From contig CAVNZG010000001.1 of assembly GCA_963693315.1 (NCBI GenBank), positions 124,001 to 188,000 on the forward strand: a stretch of 64,000 nucleotides of DNA, in the 5' to 3' direction. Under the pieces are notes generated by a model, which was not told the DNA's origin, made no database searches, and saw only the letters and a list, made by a program, of their open reading frames with translations. Each line of letters starts with the position of its first letter. The stretch's first letter is position 1. Shown in pieces: positions 1-12,222 of this stretch. The position numbers and the translations under genes are program-made. Origin of the DNA: Diogma glabrata. Its lineage: Eukaryota; Arthropoda; Insecta; Diptera; Cylindrotomidae.

Positions 1-1
1 A

Positions 2-1424
2 TTGCCTCCTGTACCATCTGCAACGAGAAGCGCACCACCAAACGCTACCGAGCGCCCGGATCTAGGTATTGCGAAAACGAAGAACGTCAGTGGATCACCA
101 TTAAATGTCACGACGGAAGCAGTTATCCCAAAACAACCAGCGACCAACCAGGTGATACCAGTAGGAAGTACACAAAGTGTCTGTAGCCATGGCGTAGATA
201 CCTTATTAGTGGTTAGCTGTAAAATTGAACAGCTGCAAAAAATGATGTCGAGCACACGGTCCATAAACCAAACGTTTAGGAACCTTGTGAACGAAATCGA
301 ACAGTTGCACAAATCTGCTGTGAACGACCTCACTTTTTCCCAAAGCGTCAGGCCACAGGTGAACAAAGTGTGTCAAACTTCACCGACCTTGAAACCAAGC
401 GTCGATGAAACATCTAAAAGACGACCAAGTGGAAATGGTGAGAACATGAAAGCACAACTGCCTTCGCCGAAAAAAACTAAAACGGCTAGAAAGGTCTTGA
501 AACAACCAAGATCAAGATCCGAGCAGAACGTGATCAATTCAACAGAACAGCAGGTCGAGCCCTCGAACCAAAACGTGCTCCCTGTGGTAGCATCCGAAAC
601 GGAGTGGCAACCCGTGAGAAGACGTAAAAGGAGGAGAAAAAAGCGCGTCCTGTTGAGCCTACGCGAAACGAACCACGCAAACCTACGAAAAGACCACCAC
701 GGTCGGATGCTTTAATAATATCTAGGTCCGGTGAAAAAAGTTATGCGCAAATGCTTAAAGAGATGAAAGCGAACCCGGAACTAAAAGAGCTCGGGGATTG
801 TGTCACCAAGATTAGGAAGACAGCTAAAGGTGAGCTGCTTCTTGAACTTAAAAAAGGCGAACACAGTCAAAAGCTTAAAGAGCACACAGAGCTAGCACTC
901 AGAGACTCGGCGTGTGTTAGGTCGGTGTGCCAAGAAACTCTTATAGAGTGTCGCGACTTAGACGAGATAACAACGAGAGAAGATATTTGCATTGCAATCC
1001 AAACACATTTCCTACAATTGGGTCTATCTAAACAAATGCAATCAAATCTTTAAGGACATTGCGAGACGGGAATCAGAGGGCAATAATCAGTCTCCCTGAA
1101 CGATCAGCGCATGCGCTCGTTGCGTCTGGAAACATCCGAATTGGATAGGTAAGATGTAGACTGCGCGAGCGCATCACTCCAACACACTGTTTCAGATGCC
1201 TTGATTACGGTCATGTAGCAAGGCACTGTAAAAGTGATGTGGATCGAACGGGGATATGTTTTAGATGCGGAGGAACAGGGCATAAATCGAAAGGCTGCAA
1301 AGAGCCCCCAAAATGTGCTCTTTGCCTGCCAGGACCCACAGGGACTAATAGGCAGTCTACAGGATGCAGTAGATGTCCAGCCTACAAAAGAGCGCTAAAG
1401 CCGACTTCCGCCCGTCATGGTTAA
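2..1424 (+). pseudogene. R1-like LINE ORF1 (gag-like), frameshifted
   Basis: This would be the nucleic-acid-binding ORF1 protein that packages LINE RNA. The 2-715 part is polar and lysine/arginine-rich, with a basic cluster near 610-650. A frameshift near 690-715 moves the frame to the 751-1053 part, whose KELGDCVTKIRKTAKGELLL stretch resembles the conserved gag-like domain of R1 elements. After further disruption at about 1054-1185, the frame reopens before 1239. It encodes a first knuckle CFRCLDYGHVARHC (about 1188-1229), a second CFRCGGTGHKSKGC and a third C-rich motif. It ends at 1424, overlapping ORF2. The start is beyond the window edge. At least two frameshifts are needed to read it through. 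Confidence 0.82.
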
Positions 1425-3831
1425 GTGCATCCAAATAACTCTTAACCACTGCGAGGCGGCACAGGACTTACTGACACAGACCGTTAGAGACCAGAAAGTG
1501 GACGTGGCATTGATTTGCGAACAAAATAGAGCCCCTGTTAGCGATGCGAACTGGGTTGAAGACAGGACGAGCAAAGCTGCTATCTGGACCTGCAATGCTC
1601 TTCCTTTTGAACGCAGATCTAGTCGTCAGCATGAGAGTTTTGTATATGCCAAAATCAAAGGTGTCCACTTCTACAGGTGTCCACTTGCGGGTGATTTCAA
1701 CGCTTGGGCCGGTGAATGGGGAAGTAAACGTACTAACCCTAGAGGTAGGGCATTACTTGAGGTATTTGCCAGACTTGATCTGGTACTGCTCATCCATGGT
1801 ACCACGGAGACATATAATAAAGGAGAAGCAAGCTCAACTATCGATATCACTTTTGCAAGTGGGACACTCTCGAGAGGAGCACAATGGAGGGTGTCTGACT
1901 TGTATACGCATAGTGATCATCGTGCTATTATATTTGAAACCCAACCACCACAGCGGTTTGAAAGGCGCCAAGTCAAGCGGAAGGCGCAGCAAAATTGGTG
2001 GAATATCAAAGAGTTGGACACGGAGATGCTGGACTACATGGTTGAAAGCATGCCAATACCGGAGAGTGGTGCTAAGATAGGAGCAGAATTTATTGCGAGA
2101 TATCTTAAAAGCACCTGTGATGCATCTATGCCGCGTAAAAGCAACGGTAATGGACGGTGCCCAGTATTTTGGCGGACTGAAAACATTGCCCGTTTGAGAA
2201 AAGAGTGCCTCAAACTCGGAGGAAATGTACACGAAGGGGAAATCATGAGCACTATGAGCAGTTCCAAAATGATTTTTGCGAAAAGCGGAAAGAACTCTTG
2301 AAAGCAATTGCTAATAGTAAGAGCAGATCATTCCAGTGTCTTATAGATGAAGTTCAGAATAACCCATGGGGAAGTGCGTACAAAATTGTGCTTACTAAAC
2401 TTAAGGGTGTTCAATCAGCTGCAACAGTGTAGATATAATGGCTGAAATTGTGTCCGGCCTTTTTCCACACCACGTCAACTTCTCCCTACCTCGTGAGCTG
2501 CAAATTAACGACATTTCAATTTCGGCTGTCACCACCGAAGAGGTCCTAAAGGCGTTGCTCAAATTATTCGTTAATAGCACGCCCCGTCTAGACGGCATCC
2601 CAAATATCGTCTTAAAAACAGCGATAAAGAAGAAGCTGAATGTGTTCGAAAATATCTACACTGCGTGTGTAATAGAAGGGATATTTCCTGAGGAATGGAA
2701 GCGCCAACGCCTTGTGCTTATACCGAAAGGTGACAAGCCACCAGAAGAACCCTCGTCCTACCGCCCACTGTGCATGCTGGAAAGGATCTTTGGAACAACT
2801 GGAAAGATCTTTGAGAGAATTATTGGTACTCGACTCGAGCAGCCATTGCCATAGTTGTTGTAGCCAAGAACCTTACGGACATTACGAACAACTGTAATCA
2901 GACCATAATTAGCGTTAGAGCATGGCTGAACAACACAGGACTAAAGTTGGCCGATCACAAAACGGAAGTCGTACTAATGAGTAGCAGAAAAGTGGTGGAA
3001 AGTATCGATATCCAGGTTGGTGGACAGATCATAAAACCTGGCCCGCACCTGAAGTATCTTGGAGTCGTTTTAGACCACAGACTCAACTTTAAAGACCACT
3101 TGATGAACGCTGGTGACAAAACCAAACGCTGGTGACAAAACCAAACGGCTGCTCTTGCAAGGCTGATGCCAAACATTGGCGGCCCTAAACAACCGATCAG
3201 AAAGCCTCTCCGTAGCGTTACCACATCAATATTGATGTATGCGGCACCCATATGGGCCTCAGCGGTGGAAACGCCATCTTATGTTAGACCTATCAAAACG
3301 GCCTACAGACTGACATCGTTGCACATTTGCTGTGCTTTTCGCACGGTGTCTGACGAGGCTGTAAATGTTATTGCGAGTAAGATGCCGATCGATATCGCAG
3401 CAAAAGAGGTTTCGGCTCTGCGTATAGCAACACGAAATGATAGGGACCGACGAGCACGCGAAGACTTCAACATAGACAGTCATATAGAATGGCAAGCGAA
3501 ATGGGAAGCTTCCACCAACGGACGATAGACCTTTGTGATGATCCCTGACATAAAAACATGGACATCAAGAAAACACAGTGATGTCAACCATCATTTGAGG
3601 CAGATGATCTCAGGCCATGGATGTTTCCGTGAGTACTTATACAAGTATAAGCACGTTACGGATCCATACTGCCTCTACTGTGAGGGTAAGGCCGAGAACG
3701 CTGAGCACGTGCTAATCGAATACGGAAGGTTTGCAAATTCGAGAAGACTTATTGAGCAGCATATGGGAGAGTCAATCACTCCGCATAGCCTCATGCAGTT
3801 TATGCTGAGCTCAAAAGACAACTGGGTGTAG
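1417..3831 (+). pseudogene. R1-like LINE ORF2 (endonuclease-RT), internally deleted
   Basis: ORF2 would nick the target and reverse-transcribe the element RNA. The start ATG at 1417 overlaps the ORF1 stop. The endonuclease part (1417-2301) keeps AGDFNAWAGEWG, a DITFAS-type motif and the terminal SDHRAI. The segment before AGDFNAW is shortened between two copies of ggtgtccactt (about 1660-1686), probably a short-repeat deletion. The RT begins near 2438 with LDGIPN and the FPEEWKRQRLVLIPK and YRPLCML motifs. It then jumps near 2835-2865 straight to the AIVVVAKNL segment that normally follows the catalytic Asp pair, so the palm core is missing. A 19-base tandem duplication lies near 3108-3146. 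The C-terminal motif YCLYCEGKAENAEHVLIEYG has Tyr where the last Cys is usual. Confidence 0.82.
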
Positions 3832-5169
3832 AGATACTACTACGTCTACCTATCCAAATCAAAACACATATAATAAGTTATAAAGGAATTCCCATGACGT
3901 AATTTCTTTTTTATCAAAACAAAATAATAATAATTTAGTAAACAACATTTCATATGTTTACAATTATAAGTAAGCGAAGTTTTATGAACTTTATGAATTA
4001 TACATTACTCAAAGTGTGTCATCATATATTATGTTTCAAAACATTGAAACTAATTTAAAATAATTTTAAATAAAACAAAAGGTAAATAATTATGATGATA
4101 CAGATTTTATTACGGGGAAAATAATAAGTAATTAAGCAAAAATATGTTAAATGTACATTTTGCTAGAATTGCATTTTCTACATAATTAATTTGAAATAAA
4201 TATATTGATTGATTTAAGTGGGGATTAGGAAAATGAAAATGCAAATCCAAAAATTGTATAAAAGAAAGTTTTCGAACAAATAAAAATCAGAATCAGTTTG
4301 AATTTAAATAGTGTTTTCTTTACTTTCTCTGATCCTCCTGACGACCTCAGTTGACGCACGTCAAACGGGTCTAACGGTTCTTTCCTTGGTGCAAAGTTGT
4401 TTCGGCAAACTGTATCGTTGAAAAACCGGACAGATTTGGACTTACGGACATATAGACTGCAGTGTTAAAGTTAGTCAACAAAAGTTTAAAGTATAATAAG
4501 TAATAAATACGCAGTCAGATCAAGGTAGTGTACAAATGTCGTTTACTCATGATATAGAGAACGATCTTATGGTGTACACCCACCACATGGGACATAACGA
4601 ATGAGATCATCACAAGTATGATGAAACGACTGAGACAAGACGAACGAAGAGCAGCCATGCTCAACACTACACAGCAAAACCACGACAACACATAATAATC
4701 GAGAGAGTACTACCCCTGTCCTGCGAAGAAATGCCTTAATTGGTGGTACCGCAGGGATACAACAGGACTACAAGAGCAAGGGAGATGTTTTTACCCGGCA
4801 AGGACCCGCGGTCGCCAGGAAAGTCGGGTTCCAGATGGTTTTTTTGAAACGTTTCATTTTCCTACGAGAAACAAAAAAAACTGGCTAAAAGTAGTGTAAA
4901 TAGCTTCAGGAGGTCTTGATACGTAAAGATATCATAAAAATTCCGATTTCGAAAAGCGACCCAAAAACAATAACTATCGGGAAGTTAATTATTAAATTAT
5001 AATATGAATTCGATCGAGCCGAGTAGTTGTACTAATTTTTGTCTCCAAATTAATTTAAATTAATTAATTGTAATTTGTAAAAACAAATATAAACAAAATT
5101 TAACTTTTGTAGTAAATGTTTTTAAAATTTTATTTTTCTAATTCATATTGGAAATAATATTTATTATAA

Positions 5170-5370
5170 CATAATGAAAACACTTGTTGTTGCGCAAATT
5201 AAAAATTATAAATCTTTTATATTTTTTATAACTCGATGCGCATTTTGTCGTCTTAGGACATCGGATTTCCCGAAGATGTCCTAAGAAGACGAAATAAGCA
5301 TCGAATTATAAAAAAAAATATGAAAGTTTTTTAATTTTTAATTTGCGCAACAATAAGTGTTTTCATTATG
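5170..5370. repeat. 200-bp imperfect palindrome (fold-back element)
   Basis: The outer arms read cataatgaaaacacttgttg at 5170 and its near-perfect complement ending at 5370. The inner arms pair tcttaggacatcgg with ccgaagatgtcctaag around a centre near 5268. The arms are about 95-100 bp with scattered mismatches and almost no loop. This is typical of a miniature fold-back transposon. No coding content or clear target duplication was seen. Confidence 0.8.
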
Positions 5371-5467
5371 ATATTCATAAAATTACGCCAAGTACCTACG
5401 GCAGAAAACGTTATTAGTTTTCATTATTTTTAAATTTTTTATTTTTTGTACGTACGCGCCAGTGTCT

Positions 5468-5515
5468 GCTATTGACATATGAGTTAATGTAGGATATCAC
5501 ATATCACTGGCAACA
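5468..5515 (+). repeat. Dispersed 48-bp repeat shared with 60879-60926
   Basis: The stretch running from ctgctattgacatatgagtt to cactggcaa matches 60879-60926 at most positions. The second copy lies inside the insertion that splits RTE-like copy B. The two places therefore share a mobile-element family, possibly part of a solo terminal repeat. The flanks differ, so the full length of the family is unknown. Confidence 0.65.
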
Positions 5516-6124
5516 AATGTTTGGACAACGAAAACGGGCCGATACACCAATAATATTGCATTATTAATTATGACAAAATATATGTATTACATATTGCCAG
5601 AATTATAAGTCACTAGAACTGATTGTAGTACATTTCACACATGTTTACTCCAAACCACCAAACAAATACATAACAAGATAACAAACATATGTAGTTGGTT
5701 TGATTATTTTAATAATTATGGAGAATAAAGAAGCGATAATAACAATACTTAATATTTTTATATTTAATAATTCATATATAATAATTATAATTAATAGTTC
5801 ACATAGCTTTACTTAGCCAACTTTCTGTATTGAATACTTAAAACAAAAACTAGAACTAAAAATATTGTTTTAACAACAGCTCACTGCGATCAATAATAAT
5901 TCAGAATAAATCAATGGGCTACTGACTTTACATATTACGTTAACAGGATGGCATTAGATAGTAACGACTACAACTCGGCCGTCCTGACATTTTAATCGTC
6001 CCGATTAAATTACTTAATTTTTATTTCAAATCAATTATAGTTCACTAGTTGTTAAAATATTTATTTTGAATAATATAATATTTAAAATAAAATAATTAAA
6101 TTTTAACAAATTGTTTTTTATATA

Positions 6125-6126
<2 letters not shown>

Positions 6127-6200
<74 letters not shown>

Positions 6201-6400
6201 NNNNNNNNNNNNNNNNNNNNNNNNNNNNNNNNNNNNNNNNNNNNNNNNNNNNNNNNNNNNNNNNNNNNNNNNNNNNNNNNNNNNNNNNNNNNNNNNNNNN
6301 NNNNNNNNNNNNNNNNNNNNNNNNNNNNNNNNNNNNNNNNNNNNNNNNNNNNNNNNNNNNNNNNNNNNNNNNNNNNNNNNNNNNNNNNNNNNNNNNNNNN
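6127..6400. repeat. (TC)n microsatellite followed by a 200-base assembly gap
   Basis: An uninterrupted CT repeat runs about 6127-6200 and leads into exactly 200 N (6201-6400). The gap falls inside RTE-like copy A just after the RT motif preceding the catalytic box, so the 3' part of that element is unread. The round gap length suggests a placeholder, not a measured size. Confidence 0.95.
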
Positions 6401-8541
6401 CTTATCGCGTACTCCAGCGCCAAATTAAACAGTACAGGCGCGAGTGCATCACCTTGTCGAACACCTGATGTTATATCGAAAGGATCAGAGACTGACCCTT
6501 CGATTACTATTCTACAATTTGATCCCGATGTTGTGAGTTTGCACAGAGAAACAAGTTTCTCTGGGATACCAAGGCATATGAGTGCGGACCAGAGGTTGTC
6601 GCGGATGATACTATCATATGCTTGCCTGATATCAACGTAGAGCTGGTGAATGCTGATGTTGTACTCCCAACATTTTTCCAGAATCATCCTTAATGTAAAA
6701 CATTATCTGTGGTTGAGCGGTTGGGACGAAAACCACACTGATAGTCACCGATGATAGATTCGGCGAACGGGATGAGTCGAGCAAGTACGACATTAGCTAG
6801 TATTTTATATGCAGTGTTCAACAGTGCGATGCCACGATAATTCGCACACTTTAGACGGTCACCTTTCTTATGTAGCGGAACAATGAGAGCCGTTTTCCAT
6901 TCAGCAGGCAGTTCTTCTTGGTCCCAGATTGCAAGAATCAGATCGTACATACGTGAGACCAGAGCTGCTCCTCCATTTTTAAGTAGTTCTGCGGGAATTC
7001 CATCGAAACCTGGTGATTTGCCATTTTTCAGTTTTTTTATTGCAGCTTCCACTTCCTCTATTGCTGGGTAAGGGACAAAAATCTCTTCAGTTGATGGAGC
7101 AATTGCTCGAATAGGATGAACTTCATTCGTCCTATTCAATAGGTCTTGAAAGTGGGATCGCCACACTGCCAGCACATCACGTTCACTTGTTGTAAGTTCA
7201 TTATTTTCATTTTTAATGGCTGTAGATCTTGGGTGGAAATCTTTTGTCAGATTCCGTGCATTGGCAAAGCACTCTTTTGAATTTCCGTTGGCCGCATGTT
7301 GGTTGATGTCTTCAATGCAGCTCTTCATGTGTTCGCGCTTCCTTTTACGTAGAAGTTTTGTTGAGGCTTTCCTGGCGCATAGATAATCAGCTTGGGAGCT
7401 TCGGGTGTTCCTTGTTAACCATTTTTCTCGCAGTTTTTGTTTATGTTCAACGGATTGGCGGCACTCGTCGTCGAACCATTCGTTGTGTGATTTCGGTGGC
7501 CGCTTTCCGATTGTAGTTTGTGCTGCGGCTATAATGGTTGATTGAAGCGTTTGCCATTCTTCTTGTATGTTTAATGGCATCTCAGAAGAGATGTCATGCT
7601 CTTCTATGTTTTGTGTTATTATTTCCTGATATCTGTTCAGCGTTTCCGGATGTTTAAATGCATCGACGTTCCAGCGCACGGTCTTTTTTGCTTGTCTATT
7701 AAATGTAGATGATAATTTGCACTTGTACTTAAAGATGACAAGCATATGATCAGTGTCCATATCAGCAACTCTGTATGATCGAACGTCAGTTAATCACACT
7801 TGTGGAGTGTCTCTTAGAGATCATGACGTGATCGATTTGATTTTCCGTTCTTCCGTCATTTGATTTTCACGTTGCCTTGTGAATTCTCTTGTGAGGGAAG
7901 AAAGTGCTGGAAATTACTAGATCATACATCATAGTCAGCTCGGCTGCGCGAAAACCGTTATTGTTGCTGGTATGATGCAAGCTGTTAGGGCCGATATGTG
8001 TTTTAAGTTCTGCAATCCTACCAATTTGAGCATTAAAGTCACCTACCACGATTTTTATATCGTGCCGCGGGATTTTATTGATGACTTCTTCGAGTTCTAG
8101 GAAGAACAGGTCTTTAATATCATCTGCTTTATCTTCAGTAGGTGCATGAACATTGACGATCGTTACATTGAATTTTTGCGTACGGATTCTCAGTGTGCAT
8201 AACCGCATATTAATTGGGCAGAAGTCGATAACATGCTGATTCACGCGACGGTGTATAAGAAAGCCAACTCCAAATTCTCCTCCGTTTTGATGACCGCAAT
8301 AATAAAGAGTGTATCCTTTCGCTGTTTCATGGATTCCACTACCTGGCCATCTTAGTTCTTGTAATGCCACTATATCTAGTGTGTAGCTCTCGACTTGTTG
8401 TGTGAGTTTTAGGAGATCTCCTGGTCTTCTAAGGCTTAGCACGTTCCAGGTTCCCATTTTTAAATCGTAGTCCGGGTACAGTTTCCGAGGTCGTTCCAGT
8501 AATGAATCCAAGATATTCCGAGGCCTGTGTACAGAATTCAT
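6401..8541 (-). pseudogene. RTE-like LINE ORF (endonuclease + RT), copy A
   Basis: The first ATG is at 8541 (MNSVHRP). The endonuclease spans about 8460-7700 with MGTWNVLSL, LQELRWPGSG, GDFNAQIGR, the NQIDHV motif and TDHML. A TGA at 7867-7869 replaces a Trp codon, judging from the matching ATWKSND context, so the frame is broken there and shifts again near 7770. The RT begins after a basic linker with LKNGKSPGFDGIPAELL, WKTALIVPLHKKGD, NYRGIALL and YQCGFRPNRSTTDNVLH. Past a frameshift near 6690 it continues with YVDIRQAYDSI and GVRQGDALAPVLF. The catalytic YADD-type box would lie in the gap. Not functional as read. Confidence 0.82.
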
Positions 8542-8642
8542 GACAATAATTTTTTTACGGAAATGGGGTGTTAGCCTTTCGCCCAACCCAAATTTTCGTG
8601 AATGGGTTCGTTCTGCATCTTAAGGTCACCAGAAACAACCTT

Positions 8643-8804
8643 TTTACATGTTTATATAGCGAGCCGCTTGATCCAAGACAGACGCCCACTGAAAACCGCC
8701 CCTTACATGGAGAACAGACGCTTTCTACACATTTATATAGCGAGCCGCTTGATCCAAGACAGACGCCCGCTCCAAGCCGCCCCTAACATGGAGAACAGAC
8801 GCTT
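8643..8804 (-). promoter_or_regulatory. Two 81-bp tandem repeats with TATA boxes (copy A 5' UTR)
   Basis: In element orientation, two monomers (8804-8724 and 8723-8643) each start aagcgtctgttctcc and end with cgctatataaa about 10 bases before the next unit. The period is exactly 81. The same arrangement occurs in copy B. Tandem promoter-bearing monomers at a LINE 5' end are known from mouse L1. A promoter role here is inferred from the TATA-like sequence and position. Confidence 0.7.
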
Positions 8805-9159
8805 GAGTTGCATTGGTTTTATGGCGCCAATGACTCGCCATGGTGCAGAATCATTGAGTATAAGCAGTATTTACTCTGCCCCTCTCAACTACACCAACCT
8901 AATTCTGTTAGCGTTACCCAGGTAGCACGGCGTGGACGTAGAATTTCGGATTTTCGCTACCCAATAATTTTTATATAATTATAATATATTAATTTTCTAT
9001 TATCGAATAATAAAACAAATTTCAAACATTTACTGCAATACAGTTTATTGCAATACAATATTATTTTATTTAAAATAATTGTTTAAGATGATATTGATTT
9101 CAAGTACTTTTTAGGATACTTATACACAAGGAATAATGATACATACGTCCAAATAATAA

Positions 9160-9625
9160 TTGTAAGAATAACAGGAATAATTCAATAGGAATAATTTATA
9201 TTTGAATAATATAATAGGAATAATATGAATAACTGGAATAATATATAATAATAAATAAAATACATATATGAATAATTTAATAAGAATAATAGGAACAATT
9301 GGAATAATTGGCATTATTGGAAAAATGAAATAATTGGTGCAATAGGAATAATTAGAATAATTGGCTCAATTAGAATAATTGGATTAATTAGAATGATTGG
9401 AATAATTACAAAAATTAGAATAATTAGAATTAGAATAATTGTAATAATTACAATAATTTGAATAAATAGAATAATTGGAATAATTGAATATGAATAATTG
9501 GAATAATTGGAATAATTACAATAACTAAGTAGAATAATTGGCATATTTGGAATAATTGGAATAATTAGAATAATTGGAATAATTAAAATAATTGGTGTAA
9601 TTCGAATATTTGGCATAATTATGAA
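9160..9625. repeat. Degenerate ggaataatt minisatellite
   Basis: About 470 bases consist of imperfect 9-10-base units of the form (g/a)(g/a)aataatt with few other motifs. Open frames through it encode only repeats of Ile/Pro/Leu-type residues and are not genes. It separates the RTE-like copy A from the gypsy remnant. Confidence 0.85.
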
Positions 9626-9713
9626 CAGTATTACTAACAATATTTACAAGTCACAGCTTTCCCTAAAATTATAACTTAACGTTAGCTTGTAAGCAAACTG
9701 TGTTTCAAGCTTA

Positions 9714-11415
9714 TCAGTTTAAATTTGTATTTCTATTCCGAAGTGAACAAATTTTTGTTGTTTGGTAAGGTCTCATGTTGCACGCTTCTATGATACCTTC
9801 ATAAGGAATTTGAGTAACTTGGTATTCATCTATATCTTGGACCACATAACGATTGTTTCCTAACACTTTCACAATTTTGTACGGTCCTTTATTTTTAGGT
9901 AATAACTTTTTTGAAATGCCGGGAGTACTAACATAATTTTTTATCATAACTAAGTCATTGATATCATATAATGTTGCTTGTTTACGTTTTTTATCCAAAC
10001 ATTGCTTATTATAATTTTGAGATTTTTTATTTCTTACTATAGCATTTTATCTAATTTCGTTAAGGCTACGAACATCATTATTTATATCTTCAACTAATAA
10101 AGTTTCTCTAATTTTATCATTACAATCTCCTTTTTGATTGATTCCGAATAACATTTTACTTGGAGTTATACCAATTGATCTATTAACTATATTATTCAAC
10201 ACAAATTCAACCTCACCTAGTTTTTTATACCAATATATACCTTTGCTTTTATTAGAAAGTTTAGCCAACATTGGAATCAAATTTCTATTTAGTCTTTCAA
10301 CTTGTCCATTTACTTGTGGTGAACCTGTTGCCACCTTAATGTGTTGTATATTGTTTTCTGTAATGAAATTTTCAAATTCTTTTGATGTGAAACAAGTTAC
10401 ACGATCAGAAATTAAACGTCTAGGGCGACTATAATTGTGAAAATAGTCTTTTAAGCAAAGAATAACTTTTTAATTAGTAGTTTTAATATGGAATAATTTT
10501 ACAAATTTCGTAAATCCATCGACGACAACAATGCTTACCTTCTTTTATGCTTTTATCAATAGCACCACAGTGATCTACATGAACAGTATCAAAAGGGATA
10601 TCAAATTTTGGAATAACATTTAAAAAACCTTCTAATTTACCTTGCGGTGGAGAATAAGTTATGCATTTTAAGCAATTTGTTATATAATCTCTAATTTTAT
10701 TTTTTATATTTGGAAACCAATAAGTTCGACAAACGAGCTCGTATGTTTTGTATAAACCAACATGGCCAAAATCGTCATGACACGTCCTAATTGTGTTATA
10801 TTGTAGTTCCTCTGGAACATAGAATAATAATCTGTTTCCATTTTTTCGATAAATTAATCCGTTATGCATTTCATAAAAAGGATCCTCCATTTTTTCTAAT
10901 TTCGATTTTAAATTTTGAATAATAGGGTCTCGTAATTGTGCTATAGTTAATGTTTGCTCAAATGAATTTTCTTCCACAACTAATACATTTGTTGAGCGAC
11001 TAAGAGCATCAACGTGCATCATTCGCTCACTCCTACGATTTTCTAATGAATAATGATAGTTTTGTAGTTCCAAAGCCCAACGAGATATTCGTGGACTAAT
11101 TTCTTTCTTATTTAACGTCATAGTTAATGAGTTACAATCGGTTACAATTTTAAAGTTAATGCCTTGTAAATAAACTCGAAATCTCTGAAGAGCATAAATG
11201 ATTGTCAATGTTTCTAATTCGTAACTATGGTATCGACTTTCAACTTCGGTTGTACGCTTAGAAAAATAAAATATTGGGTGAAATTTATTATCCGCCTTAC
11301 GTTGCATAAGAATGGCACCAAAACCGATAGAGCTCGCATCGCAATGCAACTCTGTTTCATCATGGGGACTAAAAACTGAAAGTATTGGAATACTAATTAG
11401 ATGTTGTTTTAGCAA
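9714..11415 (-). pseudogene. Gypsy RNase H and integrase remnant
   Basis: The 11415-10483 part has the RNase H motif LHCDASSIGFGAILMQR, the YELETLTIIYALQRFRVYL segment and TDCNSL. It is followed by an integrase zinc-binding HDDFGHVGLYKTYELVCRTYWFP..CLKC module (H2C2) and the first core Asp (VHVDHCGAID). The 10334-10047 part has GSPQVNGQVERLNRNLIP, the segment holding the catalytic Glu. The middle Asp region is lost between them. The 9998-9714 part resembles the C-terminal integrase domain (KLLPKNKGPYKIVKVLGNN). The fragments lie in different frames. Confidence 0.82.
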
Positions 11416-11565
11416 TTCAAAAACATCTAATCATTTTGCTTCAAATTTAAATTTTGTATCTATACAAATAAGATCATACAACTGCTTAGCAATGATTGAG
11501 AAACGTGGAATAAACTTACGAAAATATGAACACAGCCCTATGAAGCTTTGAACTTGTTTACTACT

Positions 11566-12222
11566 TCAAGGTATCGGAAAATTAATTACTGAATCTATTC
11601 CAGATTTTGTTGGACTTATTCCATCTTTGCTAACCACATAACCTTTCTTTGCTAACCACATAAGGCTTTCTTGAACAAAATTGCATTTTTCTAAATTTAG
11701 TTTTAAATTATGTTTGATTAATGTTTGAATAATTTCATCTAACAAAATGAAATGTTCTTCCAAAGTTTCTGTAGCTAGTAATATATCATCAAGATATAAC
11801 AAAACTTTCCCGGTACGGATTAATTTTTCAAAAATAGAATAAATGTACCGTTGAAATATAGAAGGCGCATTCTTCAGTCCAAACGGCATTTTTAGATATT
11901 CGAACTGCCCTAAGGGAGTAATAAAAGATGTTAGAGGTATTGAATCTGGATGAACTGTTATATGATGAAAACCATTCTTCAAATCAAAAGAGGAATAATA
12001 CTTTTTGGTATTAAGCAGTAACAATTGGTCTTCAATAACGGGTATGGGAAAATTATCCCTAATGGTGATCTTATTAAGTGTTCGGTAGTCTACACACATT
12101 CTACAATTACCATTTTTCTTTTTTACAAGAACAATTGGAGAACAGTAAGGAGAATTACTTGGTTGAATAATATTATTTTGTAATAAATCATTAACAATTT
12201 CTTGCAAATTTTTCTTTTTCAT
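11566..12222 (-). pseudogene. Gypsy reverse transcriptase fragment
   Basis: The 218-codon open stretch carries the successive Ty3/gypsy RT motifs: VLVKKKNGNCRMCVDYRTLN, FPIPVIEDQL, FSSFD-type YYSSFDLKNGFHHI, FEYLKMPFGLKNAPSIFQR and the catalytic YLDDILLA. It continues to the thumb region. A 17-18-base tandem duplication of ctttgctaaccacataa (about 11625-11661) changes the protein just before KKGYVVSKDGI. It is frameshifted both from the protease upstream and from RNase H downstream. Confidence 0.88.

Larger units (their letters stand above)
1..3831 (+). mobile_element. R1-like non-LTR retrotransposon, defective
   Basis: The unit has the R1-clade layout: a basic ORF1 ending in CCHC zinc knuckles, then an ORF2 with an apurinic-like endonuclease, a reverse transcriptase and a C-terminal Cys/His motif. 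ORF2 starts inside the end of ORF1 through an 8-base ATGGTTAA overlap at 1417-1424. The 5' end lies outside the window. Several frameshifts, an endonuclease deletion and loss of the RT catalytic core make it non-autonomous. Clade assignment rests on recognised protein motifs and is not tree-based. Confidence 0.85.
3832..6126. other. Non-coding AT-rich spacer
   Basis: I see no supportable gene here. The first few hundred bases are probably the 3' tail of the R1-like element. A less AT-rich stretch at about 4320-4850 lacks a reading frame and could be a decayed 5' end of another element, but I cannot assign it. A long palindrome occupies 5170-5370, and a short dispersed repeat lies at 5468-5515. 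Confidence 0.6.
6401..8954 (-). mobile_element. RTE-like non-LTR retrotransposon, copy A
   Basis: The element reads on the minus strand from a 5' end near 8954 to the N gap at 6400. The 5' boundary is where similarity to copy B (59155 onward) stops: both begin at aaaatccgaaattct. It contains two 81-bp promoter-like repeats, then one long ORF with endonuclease and RT. The RT motif GVRQGDALAPVLFNLALE and the MGTWNVLSL endonuclease start are typical of RTE-group elements. Confidence 0.82.

Noticed and set aside
1395..2307. Several frames opposite and overlapping the R1-like endonuclease
   Set aside because: They are shadows of the real ORF2 frame and lack motifs.
4320..4900. Possible LTR and leader of another retroelement
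   Set aside because: The base composition and a TATA-like stretch suggested it, but no second copy or coding part was found.
8602..8925. 107-codon frame running opposite to RTE-like copy A
   Set aside because: It reads through the promoter monomers antisense. The same happens at 59184-59507 in copy B, so it reflects repeat structure, not a gene.
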